From contig CAYYAQ010000067.1 of assembly GCA_964469555.1 (NCBI GenBank), positions 1 through 26,646 on the forward strand: a stretch of 26,646 nt of DNA. The letters are read 5' to 3'. Source of the DNA: CAYYAQ01 sp964469555 (GTDB lineage Bacteria > Planctomycetota > UBA1135 > UBA2386). Of the stretch, positions 8,742 through 15,347 are shown one piece after another (position 1 is the first letter of the stretch; each line of letters opens with the position of its first letter). The notes beneath the pieces are model-generated. The model was not told where the DNA came from and did not search any database. It saw only the letters and a program-made list of their open reading frames with translations. The translations under genes were made by a program, and so were the position numbers.

Positions 8742-8747
8742 TAGGAT
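8742..8747 (+). promoter_or_regulatory. Candidate -10 element TAGGAT
   Basis: TAGGAT lies 45 bases upstream of the ATG at 8793 and fits the local TAnGAT pattern. No convincing -35 was found. Confidence 0.2.
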
Positions 8748-8792
8748 AGGCTTGCCCCATTGAGCCGCCCATAACTGTCTCCTTTGTGCACC

Positions 8793-10397
8793 ATGCAAAC
8801 GCAATTCCTCACCGCACGTTCACTCGTTCTCTTCACCTCGATCGCCTGCCTCGTCCCCGCCGGACTGGGGGCGCAGGATGAGCAACTTCTGACCGCCGTC
8901 ACGGGGGTTTCTACGGCGATCCAATCATGGGACCAGCACCGGAAGTTCCGGGACAAGGCGATCGTCCAGTCCGAGTTCGTGCGGGTGGACACCACGGCAC
9001 TCCTCCGCCAATCAGGTCCCAAGTTCCGGTCTTTCGGGTTGCGCATGTTCGGCAAGGCCCACGTGCTGGACTTCGAACGCTCGAAGAACGTCCTCGGCCA
9101 TCACGTTCTCCACGGCAAGGTCCGCGGTCGCAGCGGCGAGGTCATCTTCGTGGTCACACCAAACGGCACGGCGCACGGCACGATTCACCTCGTCGAAGAC
9201 TCGTACGTGATCGAGCACACGACCCACGGCGATATCTACGCGCTGCAGCGTCTCAACGAATCGAAGCGAAGGTTGCCCTGTGCGTGCTGCACCAAGCACG
9301 TGGATGCTGCCGACACCGCGGGGACCAAGGGATCGAACGTACCGGAGAGCGGAAACGACACCCTGCTCGACGTCGCGATGTTCTACACACCGAGAGCCAT
9401 GGCATCGGCCGGCGGCGCCTCTGGCATGGAAGCGCTGTGCGTCGACGCACTCGAACAGGCAAACCGGACCAACAAGGCGTCCGGCGTCACCGTCGAGTTC
9501 CGTCTCGTCTACCTCGGGTTGACCAACTACAACGAGAACGGCAGTTCCAACGACCTCAGTCGATTCCGCGGCCGAAGTGACGGCTACATGGACGAAGTGC
9601 ACAAGCTCCGCGACACATTCGGCGCGGACATGATGCACCTGATCACCCACCCGAAGTCACTGCGCTACTGCGGGATCGCGTACCTGATGACGAACGTGTC
9701 GAGCAGTTTCGCGAGCAGCTGCTTTGGAGTCACCGTGCGCGATTGCATGAACACGAACGTCGTCGCCCACGAGCTCGGCCACAACATGGGGTGCCACCAC
9801 GACCGCCAGAACGCGGGCCGCTCGTCCTACACCCACGCGTACGGATTCCGCACGTCGAACGACAAGTACCGCACGATCATGGCATATCAGCCCGGCGACC
9901 GCGTGAACGTGTGGTCGAGCCCCAACGTCAAGCACCTCAACTACGTCATGGGCAAGACGAACAGCGAGGACAACGCGCTGACGATCAAGAAGACCAAGGC
10001 GACGATCTCGAGCTTCCGTACGCTGAACACCGTGATCTTCTGCGGAGTCGGAGGGAGCATCCCGGCGCACTTCGGGCCACCCAGGATTCGTGGGCTGGGC
10101 ACGGTCAATTCCACATTCACGCCGAAAATCACCATCTGGAACCAGTGGTATTTCGCGAACGGCGTGATCGTGATCGGCGCCAGCGCCGTCAACCTTCCGT
10201 ACCTCGGCGGCATCCTCGTTCCTTCCCCCGACGTCTTCATGCCCATCGCAGCGACGCCGTACCCGATCGTGTTGGATGCGAAGGGGCTGAACAATCTCCC
10301 GAAGGGCTCGACCCTCTGGATGCAGGCGTTCTTCGCCGACGGCGCGGCGGTGAAGGGCGTTTCCGCGACGAGCGGAATGAAGATCGTGCTCCCGTAG
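8793..10397 (+). CDS. Secreted metzincin metalloprotease (reprolysin/M12B-like) with C-terminal module
   Basis: I chose ATG 8793 (534 residues) over the TTG three codons upstream. It gives a signal peptide, MQTQFLTARSLVLFTSIACL, cleaved near GLGAQ. Residues ~30-175 look like a propeptide and end in a Cys-rich LPCACCTKH (~162-170) that could act as a cysteine switch. The catalytic domain (~190-400) has the extended zinc motif HELGHNMGCHH, with ligands H326, H330 and H336 and the catalytic E327, followed by the Met-turn TIMAYQPG (~362-369). This places it in the metzincins. The remaining ~115 residues (from IFCGVGGSIPAHFG) resemble the C-terminal modules of the other secreted proteins in this window. 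The protein should be an exported endopeptidase. It has no obvious operon partner. Confidence 0.85.
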   Translation: MQTQFLTARSLVLFTSIACLVPAGLGAQDEQLLTAVTGVSTAIQSWDQHRKFRDKAIVQSEFVRVDTTALLRQSGPKFRSFGLRMFGKAHVLDFERSKNVLGHHVLHGKVRGRSGEVIFVVTPNGTAHGTIHLVEDSYVIEHTTHGDIYALQRLNESKRRLPCACCTKHVDAADTAGTKGSNVPESGNDTLLDVAMFYTPRAMASAGGASGMEALCVDALEQANRTNKASGVTVEFRLVYLGLTNYNENGSSNDLSRFRGRSDGYMDEVHKLRDTFGADMMHLITHPKSLRYCGIAYLMTNVSSSFASSCFGVTVRDCMNTNVVAHELGHNMGCHHDRQNAGRSSYTHAYGFRTSNDKYRTIMAYQPGDRVNVWSSPNVKHLNYVMGKTNSEDNALTIKKTKATISSFRTLNTVIFCGVGGSIPAHFGPPRIRGLGTVNSTFTPKITIWNQWYFANGVIVIGASAVNLPYLGGILVPSPDVFMPIAATPYPIVLDAKGLNNLPKGSTLWMQAFFADGAAVKGVSATSGMKIVLP

Positions 10398-10576
10398 GAA
10401 TCGCCTACCGGGTGCGGTGACCGCGTGCGAGAACTCGCCAAGCGAAACCAGTTTGATCAAGTCAGCGCGATGACCGACCGGCTCGATCCTTATCGCGATG
10501 TATGACGAGAGCGCGTCGCACGTGACCGATTGACGCCGGCAAGGCGCGGGCTATCGCTATCCCGGGCCGCGGTGCA

Positions 10577-10602
10577 AACCCCGCCGCCGCAGCGACGGGG
10601 TT
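10577..10602. terminator. Strong GC hairpin between convergent genes
   Basis: On the minus strand an 11-bp stem closing on a four-base loop (AACCCCGTCGC / GCGGCGGGGTT, one G-T pair) lies 28 bases after the stop of the minus-strand lamin-tail gene. It is followed by only two extra-stem T residues. The plus-strand metzincin gene ends 180 bases to the left. It probably terminates the minus-strand gene and perhaps both. Confidence 0.5.
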
Positions 10603-10629
10603 CGGGCCACCCGTGGTTCGAACCAGGTC

Positions 10630-11682
10630 TCAGTAGCCGATCTGGCCGAGAGCCGCGTTCGTCAGGTGCAGGGTCGTCGTCGTGGCGATCGCCGCCTGGA
10701 CTGCGAACTTGCTGCCGATAAGACTGACGGAGTAGGGGACCGGGATCTTCAGCTCGTCCGTCGTGGCCACGAACGAGAACGCTCCGAGATTGACGAGCGA
10801 CGCGATGTTCACGTGAATGGAGCACCGGAGGAACGGCGTCGGCCCACCTTCTACGCCCCCGAACAGGAAGCCGACCGCACCAGGGGTCGCTGCAGCGACT
10901 TTAGTGTCGAAGCTCTTGCCAATGGACGGAATCGTGGACTTCAGAGTCGGACCGCCGGTCGTGCCGACGCCGGTCAGACACGATTTGCCCTTCGAGGCGA
11001 TCGTTGCCTTGCCGCAGTGTGCGGTGTTCTTGGCGCCCGCAGTGCTCGGCGCGTTCGTGTTGGCGACATCATCGAAGTCGAGCCAACCCGTCTCGCACCA
11101 CAGCAGGTCGGAGGTGCGGTAGACGCCCGCAGGAACGTAATTGCCGTCGGGCCCGAGGTTCTTGGCGCCGTCGAACGTCTTGTCGGTCCCGGTGATGCCG
11201 CCGTCGACCATGCCGATGATGTCCGTGATGGTGGCCAAGCCCGGGATGGTCGTTTTGGCTGCGTTGTTGGGATCCACGATCTTCTTGCCAAGCAACGCCG
11301 TGATCTGCGCGCGGGCACTATCTGAGGCCTGGATGAGGTAGAACGTGTCGGTGCCGTTCTCGATCCGGTTCGACGTACCGATGTCGAAGTCCTTCGTGGT
11401 CACGGCAGTATCGCCGAGCACGAAATAGCCGTCGGCGGGAACAGAGAATCCCTTCAGATCCCAAGCGCGATCCAGGGTTCCGGCGCCCGTGCTGTCACCT
11501 TCGACAACCAGCACCATGTAGCCAGCGAGCTTGAGCAGTGGGGTGCCCTTCAGTTCGATAAACTCCATGTCGTCGGTGCTCGCGTGGCTGGCGTAGATCT
11601 CGTTGATCCTTAGTGTCTGGGCGGTGGCTGCCTCGCAGAGAGTGAAAGCCAAGGCGAGTCCAATGAAACTGGTGATCCTCAT
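10630..11682 (-). CDS. Secreted lamin-tail-domain (LTD) protein with C-terminal module
   Basis: The product is 350 residues with a signal peptide (1-21, ending EAATAQ). Residues ~23-170 match the lamin-tail domain seen in secreted bacterial proteins: LRINEIYAS at its start, then DDMEFIELKG, LAGYMVLVVEGDS and DGYFVLGD. LTDs are beta-sandwich modules that bind ligands or other proteins and are often attached to secreted nucleases or phosphatases; no catalytic domain is present here. Cys pair regions (LLWCETGW, TAHCGK, KSCLTG) sit before a C-terminal beta-rich module (~240-350) that resembles those of neighbouring secreted proteins, beginning PSIGKSFDTKV. The ATG at 11682 is chosen for the signal peptide. 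The role is probably surface-associated and unknown. Confidence 0.7.
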   Translation of the reverse strand: MRITSFIGLALAFTLCEAATAQTLRINEIYASHASTDDMEFIELKGTPLLKLAGYMVLVVEGDSTGAGTLDRAWDLKGFSVPADGYFVLGDTAVTTKDFDIGTSNRIENGTDTFYLIQASDSARAQITALLGKKIVDPNNAAKTTIPGLATITDIIGMVDGGITGTDKTFDGAKNLGPDGNYVPAGVYRTSDLLWCETGWLDFDDVANTNAPSTAGAKNTAHCGKATIASKGKSCLTGVGTTGGPTLKSTIPSIGKSFDTKVAAATPGAVGFLFGGVEGGPTPFLRCSIHVNIASLVNLGAFSFVATTDELKIPVPYSVSLIGSKFAVQAAIATTTTLHLTNAALGQIGY

Positions 11683-11725
11683 CGTGTGTGTCCTATCAGT
11701 TGGTCTTGAAGCATGGAAAACCCCA

Positions 11726-11756
11726 ATCCTAAGGGCGACCGTCCCGGATGTGACAA
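11726..11756 (-). promoter_or_regulatory. Candidate promoter for the lamin-tail gene
   Basis: On the minus strand TTGTCA (11756-11751) is followed 19 bases later by TAGGAT (11731-11726), about 40 bases before the ATG at 11682. The hexamers resemble -35 and -10 boxes, though the spacing is slightly long. Confidence 0.3.
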
Positions 11757-11840
11757 GAAAGCATCGCGCGTTTCAGGTTCGTGCGGCGAGCCACTCGGCG
11801 CTAAACGCCCCACCGAAATGCTATTGCCATGTACCAGCAG

Positions 11841-12191
11841 TCACCACTTCGCGACCGCGACCGCCGACTCCGCGCACCGTCTACGAACTACGCGCGCTCG
11901 TTCCGTTCCCGGAGAAGGGTTCGGTGTCTCCGCATTCACAAACTCGCCGAAGAGCACGAGGAAGTTCTCCTCCAGGTTCTCGCGGTGGTACAGGCAATTG
12001 GGTTGACCGGGCATCAACACCCGCACGTTGATTCCCATCTCCCCGAATCTGTGTTCCCCTTCGAACCGGCAAGCAGCACCGAACTTCTCGTTACGGAACC
12101 AAGCGGTGTCGCTGAGGTCGACGGCGAACCAACCCGCGGTCGATCGAACGAGACCCGCCGGCGTATCTTTGAGCTGCGCTTCAGATGTCAT
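11841..12191 (-). pseudogene. Cupin-domain protein, C-terminally truncated
   Basis: From ATG 12191 the first ~90 residues read as a well-known short cupin family: GWFAVDLSDTAWFRNEKFGA, then FGEMGINVRVLMPGQPNCLY and HRENLEENFLVLFGE. The last part is cupin motif 1 (H..E....E......G). After FGE the expected continuation, another beta strand and motif 2 with a conserved Pro-Gly-Thr-x-His, is missing. Instead there are ~25 unrelated residues (VNAETPNPSPGT and an Arg-rich end) before the stop at 11841. Half of the metal-binding barrel is therefore absent. The family function is not well defined. The gene begins 47 bases after the kynurenine formamidase-like gene on the same strand, so the two may once have been an operon. 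Confidence 0.6.
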
Positions 12192-12238
12192 GGGGCGAGA
12201 GTAGTCCGAGCCCCACCAAACGACCAAGGGACACGGGG

Positions 12239-12877
12239 TTACGGCAAGTCTCTGAGCACGGCGCGCACCGGCGAACCGTCACAACCCACGAGGGGCAGCG
12301 GCAAGGCGATCAGCTCGTAGTCGCCGGGGGGCACGTCGAACAAGACGAGGCCCTCCAGTATCGAACAGCCGACTCGATCCAGGGCGTGGTGCGAGAGGAG
12401 CTCCTTGCTGTCCCGGTCATCCACCGAAAAGCTGTCGATACCGAACAGCTTCACCCGCCGTTCGGCCAACAACTCTGCAGCCGCGGGCTCGAGATAGGAG
12501 AACGGATCCGCGAATCGCATCTGGCCGGGCTCCGATCGCGTGCTTACCAACAGCCGCTCGACGCCGTCGAGGTCGACACCTTCGAGGGCCTGACGCGTGA
12601 TGGCCCCATCCGTGTGCAATCGGACGACCCGCGCTCGACCGATGAATGGATCCAGTGGAACGGTCGCGATGTCCGCACCGTCTTCATGAAAGTGCAGCGG
12701 CGCGTCGACATGTGTTCCGATCTGCACCGTGGTTTCGATCGTCGTCACGTTGACGCTGCACCCCGACGACTTGCTCATCACGCGCCTGACGGTGAAACGG
12801 TTGTCGCCCTCCCACACGTCGGTTTCAGAGTTCAGCGGGATCGAGATATCTCGAATCACGCGCACCAAGATAGCCAC
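12239..12877 (-). CDS. kynB: Cyclase-family metal hydrolase, kynurenine formamidase-like
   Basis: The 212-residue protein has the cyclase-family fold signature: DISIPLNSETDVWEGD at the N-terminus and IGTHVDAPLHF with metal ligands H56, D58 and H62. SFSVDDRDSKELLSHHALD (catalytic-region H163/H164), CSILEGL with E175, and the C-terminal LPLPLVGCDGSPVRAVL are characteristic of bacterial arylformamidase KynB. The enzyme would hydrolyse N-formylkynurenine to kynurenine and formate in tryptophan breakdown. No other kynurenine-pathway gene is in the window, so related formamidase or isatin-hydrolase activity remains possible. The start is uncertain: GTG 12877 is the longest reasonable choice, with further GTG codons a few positions downstream. 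The protein is cytoplasmic. A truncated cupin gene follows on the same strand. Confidence 0.8.
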   Translation of the reverse strand: MAILVRVIRDISIPLNSETDVWEGDNRFTVRRVMSKSSGCSVNVTTIETTVQIGTHVDAPLHFHEDGADIATVPLDPFIGRARVVRLHTDGAITRQALEGVDLDGVERLLVSTRSEPGQMRFADPFSYLEPAAAELLAERRVKLFGIDSFSVDDRDSKELLSHHALDRVGCSILEGLVLFDVPPGDYELIALPLPLVGCDGSPVRAVLRDLP

Positions 12878-12954
12878 CGTCTTTCACGGTCCGAACCGAT
12901 AGTTGCGGATTATCGCTCGTCGCGTCAATCAGAACTTGAATGGTTGATCCGCCG

Positions 12955-13062
12955 CTACTTGTCCTTGCGCTCAGCCACCCACTTCTTGAACTCGTCGGAC
13001 TTCAAGAATCTCTCGAAGTCCGGGTCTTCGGGAGAATCTCACGATTCGCATGCCGGGATCAT
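12955..13062 (-). pseudogene. Small gene remnant with an internal TGA
   Basis: On the minus strand, after an in-frame TGA (13041-13039), 27 residues read DSPEDPDFERFLKSDEFKKW and then VAERKDK up to TAG (12957-12955). They are strongly protein-like: acidic and amphipathic. The ATG at 13062 is inside a TATGAT hexamer that may be a -10 box, and an ATG at 13051, six bases after that box, is in another frame. The likeliest reading is the start and the end of a small gene joined by a deletion or frameshift. A read-through reading (CES then TGA) is discussed under rejected items. Confidence 0.3.
13004..13040. repeat. Imperfect inverted repeat (15-bp arms, 7-nt loop)
   Basis: Arms 13004-13018 and 13026-13040 pair at 13 of 15 positions, counting one G-T, around a 7-base loop TCCGGGT. 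The hairpin lies inside the small gene remnant, immediately next to its internal TGA on the minus strand. There is no T-run, so a terminator is unlikely. Confidence 0.6.
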
Positions 13063-13084
13063 AGCGCCGACCGCTGCTGCTCAG

Positions 13085-13107
13085 GTGTCCTCCGGGACGG
13101 AGGTCAC
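13085..13107 (-). terminator. Hairpin overlapping the CLC stop codon
   Basis: On the minus strand GTGACCTCCG and CGGAGGACAC pair (nine pairs and one A-A mismatch) around a TCC loop. The TGA stop of the CLC gene is in the left arm. No T-run follows. It probably terminates the CLC transcript or stabilises its 3' end. Confidence 0.4.
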
Positions 13108-14510
13108 CGCTCCTGTCGCTGCAGTTCCTTCAACTCCTTGAGCCTCTCGTTGTAGGCCCTCGCGATCGCGCGCCTGCGAAGCATGCCGAGCAAGCGAGTC
13201 GGATCCTCGGCGTCGACGACCGGGAGCTCATCGAGTTCCTTGACACTGAACCTCGAAAGCGCCGTGTGGAGATCCATGTCTAGCGTCACATGGATCGGGT
13301 CCGTCGTCATCAAGTCCGCCGCGATGGCGAGTTGGTGTACCGATTCGTCGAACGTGAACTCCCGCACATCGTGGGCCGAGAAGATACCCACGAATCCCAC
13401 CGCTCCGCCCAGGCATCCGCCGATGACCATCGACGGTCCGAATACACCGCCGCTGCCGCCCGACGAGATCGTGAACGACGTGGTCAGGATCTTCAGAATC
13501 GCGATCATCAGGAGCAGACGCACGCCAGCCCAACCGAGCAACTCGCCGTCGAGCGCGTGCTGCACGATGCCGTAACCGTACGACATGACCGACAGCGCGT
13601 TCTCGTCATCCGTGGCCAGGTAGAAACCGACGCCGACGACGCCCGTCAGCAACGCCCCGAGTCCGACGACGAGCGGTCGGGGTCCAGGGATGCGCGCGAA
13701 GAGGCGCTCCATTCCGTAGAAGAACTTCGTGTAGAAGATCACTACCGGCACGAGGAACAGCGCGAGCAGCGTGTACGGCCCGAGTTCGAGGACATCCCCG
13801 AAGACGAATTCCGCGGTGTCGAGTTCGAACAGGTGGCCGAAACCGAACTTCCCGCAGTAGACACAGTAGGCCAGCGCACTCGAGAGGACGGAAGGAATGA
13901 GAACGTCGGACTCGAACTCTGCCTCCCGGTAGAGGATCTCCGCCGCGAACAGCGCGCCGGCGAGCGGAGCCCGGAAGATCGCGCCGACCCCCGCGCCCAT
14001 GCCCGCGGCCAATAGGATTCGTCGTTGTCGGCCCGAGAGCTTCAACACCCGACCGAGCAACGAGCCGAAGCCCGCGCCGATCTGTGCGATCGGTCCCTCG
14101 CGTCCGCCGCTGCCACCAGTTCCGAGCGAGATCGCGGTGGCGAGAGCCTTGACGAGAGGAACCCGCGCCCGGATTTGCCCGCGCTGGTTGTGGTACGCGT
14201 CGATCACGGCATCGGTGCCGTGCCCCGACGCCTCGGGGGCGAGCCATCGGCAGAGCGCGCCGCTGACCAGTCCTCCGACGAATGGCGCGATCAGCAATCC
14301 GACCAAGACGAGCTTGGGGCCAGTCCCGGCTGTGTGAGATCCAAAGAGTTCGGGCTCGCCACCGGGACCGCTCGGCGCATACCCGACGAGGCTCTCGAGT
14401 ACGCCCCACGAAACCAGCTGGGACAGGTATCTTCGCGCCCACGGATACGGCTGAAACCCAGCGAGAATCCCTGGAAGAAGACCAAGTCCCCCTCTCATCG
14501 TCGCAGCCAT
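13104..14510 (-). CDS. CLC-type chloride channel/transporter with internal deletion and CBS tail
   Basis: From ATG 14510 the protein is 468 residues; ATG 14498 is an alternative. The frame is open to 14705, but that extension is antisense to a lipoprotein and not protein-like. The CLC signatures are clear: GTGGSGGREGPIAQIG (~130-145) and SGGSGGVFGPSMVIGG (~350-365), the ion-selectivity motifs of helices D-F and N. Right after GGCLGGAVG the text jumps to FVGIFSAHDVREF, the end of a CBS domain, followed by a complete second CBS (MTTDPIHVTLDMDL, ELPVVD). The rest of helix N, helices O-R (with the conserved Tyr) and the first half of CBS1, roughly 150 residues or more, are missing in frame. The first helix also looks unusually short. 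The product is probably non-functional unless the deletion is an assembly error. Confidence 0.75.
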   Translation of the reverse strand: MAATMRGGLGLLPGILAGFQPYPWARRYLSQLVSWGVLESLVGYAPSGPGGEPELFGSHTAGTGPKLVLVGLLIAPFVGGLVSGALCRWLAPEASGHGTDAVIDAYHNQRGQIRARVPLVKALATAISLGTGGSGGREGPIAQIGAGFGSLLGRVLKLSGRQRRILLAAGMGAGVGAIFRAPLAGALFAAEILYREAEFESDVLIPSVLSSALAYCVYCGKFGFGHLFELDTAEFVFGDVLELGPYTLLALFLVPVVIFYTKFFYGMERLFARIPGPRPLVVGLGALLTGVVGVGFYLATDDENALSVMSYGYGIVQHALDGELLGWAGVRLLLMIAILKILTTSFTISSGGSGGVFGPSMVIGGCLGGAVGFVGIFSAHDVREFTFDESVHQLAIAADLMTTDPIHVTLDMDLHTALSRFSVKELDELPVVDAEDPTRLLGMLRRRAIARAYNERLKELKELQRQER

Positions 14511-14721
14511 CTCTGGCCTGTTCCTCGGCGTGACCTCCGGTTGCTCAGCCGACGAGACGAAGACCGACCCCGCAGACAAGTCGAAGACCACCGATCCGGC
14601 ATCGGTCGAGAAGCACGCGTGCAAGGGTAAGAACACCTGCAAGAACCTCGGCGGTTGCGGGTCCGGCGACAACGGCTGCAAGGCGAAGAACTCGTGCAAA
14701 AGCAAGGGTGGCTGCGCCAGT
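14455..14721 (+). CDS. Cys-rich lipoprotein with regular KxKN(S/T)CK repeats (ends disrupted)
   Basis: The frame opens after a TGA at 14452-14454. It reads a lipoprotein signal (PLIVAAISGLFLGVTSGC, with the lipobox ending at the Cys of 14539-14541), an acidic/Lys spacer, and then two Cys-rich repeats: HACKGKNTCKNLGGC and NGCKAKNSCKSKGGCA. The six Cys are spaced 5-5-6-5-5. Small proteins of this type resemble the Cys-rich metal-binding peptides that include bufferin-like RiPP precursors. No standard start codon precedes the signal peptide in this frame. A frame +2 reading (WKKTKSP just upstream) would supply the usual Lys-rich N-terminus, and the downstream MAAPVPIKHW in another frame may be the real tail. 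Frameshifts at both ends are therefore likely. The frame itself stays open to 15399 (from GTG 14530), but the text past ~14721 is not protein-like. No MNIO (DUF692) enzyme is nearby. Confidence 0.5.
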
Positions 14722-14987
14722 CCCGATCAAGCACTGGCCGTCCCCCCGCACCCAAGCGATCCCCCGCAGGACGCGAAGCCGCCACAAACGCGGCTCGCGT
14801 CAGAAAGCACAGGCTCAGTACGCAAACGCCTCCGAGCACGGGAGTCGCAGGTCAGCGACAGCGCGGGCGGGGCAACGCGTACTCAGCGCCACGTGCGCCG
14901 CGGTCCTGCGCGCGTTTGCCGACCGAACCGGACGACCGTCCATCGCCTCCGGCGACCGCGATCCCGCGACGCAAACCGCTGCGTCGC

Positions 14988-15137
14988 GTGCAGGAGTTCT
15001 GTTCCACGATGCGGCAACTCGGCCTGGCGCTCTGGTGGTTGGCTCCGTTTCTGGCGGTGCTCGTGGTCTTCGCCGCCGGCATCGTGCTCGTCCAGACCTT
15101 CCCCGCTGTCGCGCCGTTCCTGTACGCCATCTTCTAG
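14988..15137 (+). CDS. DUF5989-family small membrane protein
   Basis: From GTG 14988 this gives 49 residues: a short N-terminus (MQEFCSTMRQLG), one transmembrane helix (LALWWLAPFLAVLVVFAAGI) and the ending VAPFLYAIF. The WWL.P..........LV.....AVAPF.Y..F pattern and the ~50-residue length match DUF5989, a single-helix family often found next to SxtJ-like proteins and carbamoyltransferases. Neither partner is present here, so the gene looks orphaned. ATG 15009 is a shorter alternative start. The frame is open further upstream, but that text is Pro/Arg-rich and unlikely to be coding. The 266 bases between the Cys-rich repeats and this gene hold nothing else I can support. The function is unknown. 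Confidence 0.6.
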   Translation: MQEFCSTMRQLGLALWWLAPFLAVLVVFAAGIVLVQTFPAVAPFLYAIF

Positions 15138-15216
15138 CGTCTGGCGCAGGTCAAGAATCGACGACGTGCCGTCCTGTGGGGCTCCAGGAACCCCGATCGT
15201 GCAGCGACGGAGCGGA

Positions 15217-15266
15217 TACGACTCTCTCCGATGCCGGTTGGAGGCAGGGCAAATAGAAAGTCGTGA
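15217..15266 (+). promoter_or_regulatory. Candidate -10 element and 11-codon leader ORF before the Na/Pi transporter
   Basis: TACGAC (15217-15222) within TACGACTCTCTCCG is nearly identical to the TACGATTCTCTCTCC before the gene at 1048. It is followed 8 bases later by an ATG (15231) opening MPVGGRANRKS, which stops at 15266. The transporter start is 81 bases further on. The short ORF may be a leader peptide or chance. Confidence 0.2.
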
Positions 15267-15347
15267 AGAAAACGGGAAGACCAGGAAACAACCTCTGGAT
15301 CTCGAGGGGTTCCGCCGCACGATGCGCACATATCCCAGAAGGGTGAC

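Noticed and set aside
10611..10630. TGGTTCGAACCA, like a tRNA T-arm
   Set aside because: It is a 12-base palindrome. The flanking bases do not form a 5-bp T-stem with a 7-base loop on either strand, and no cloverleaf surrounds it.
13039..13062. A possible selenoprotein: ATG 13062, then CES-TGA (a CxxU-like motif) followed by a hairpin as in a bacterial SECIS
   Set aside because: The loop begins only 13 bases after the TGA, shorter than I recall for bacterial SECIS elements. The ATG lies inside a TATGAT promoter-like hexamer, and no selenocysteine gene is in the window. A gene remnant explains it more simply, though a homolog search with U or C at that position would settle it.
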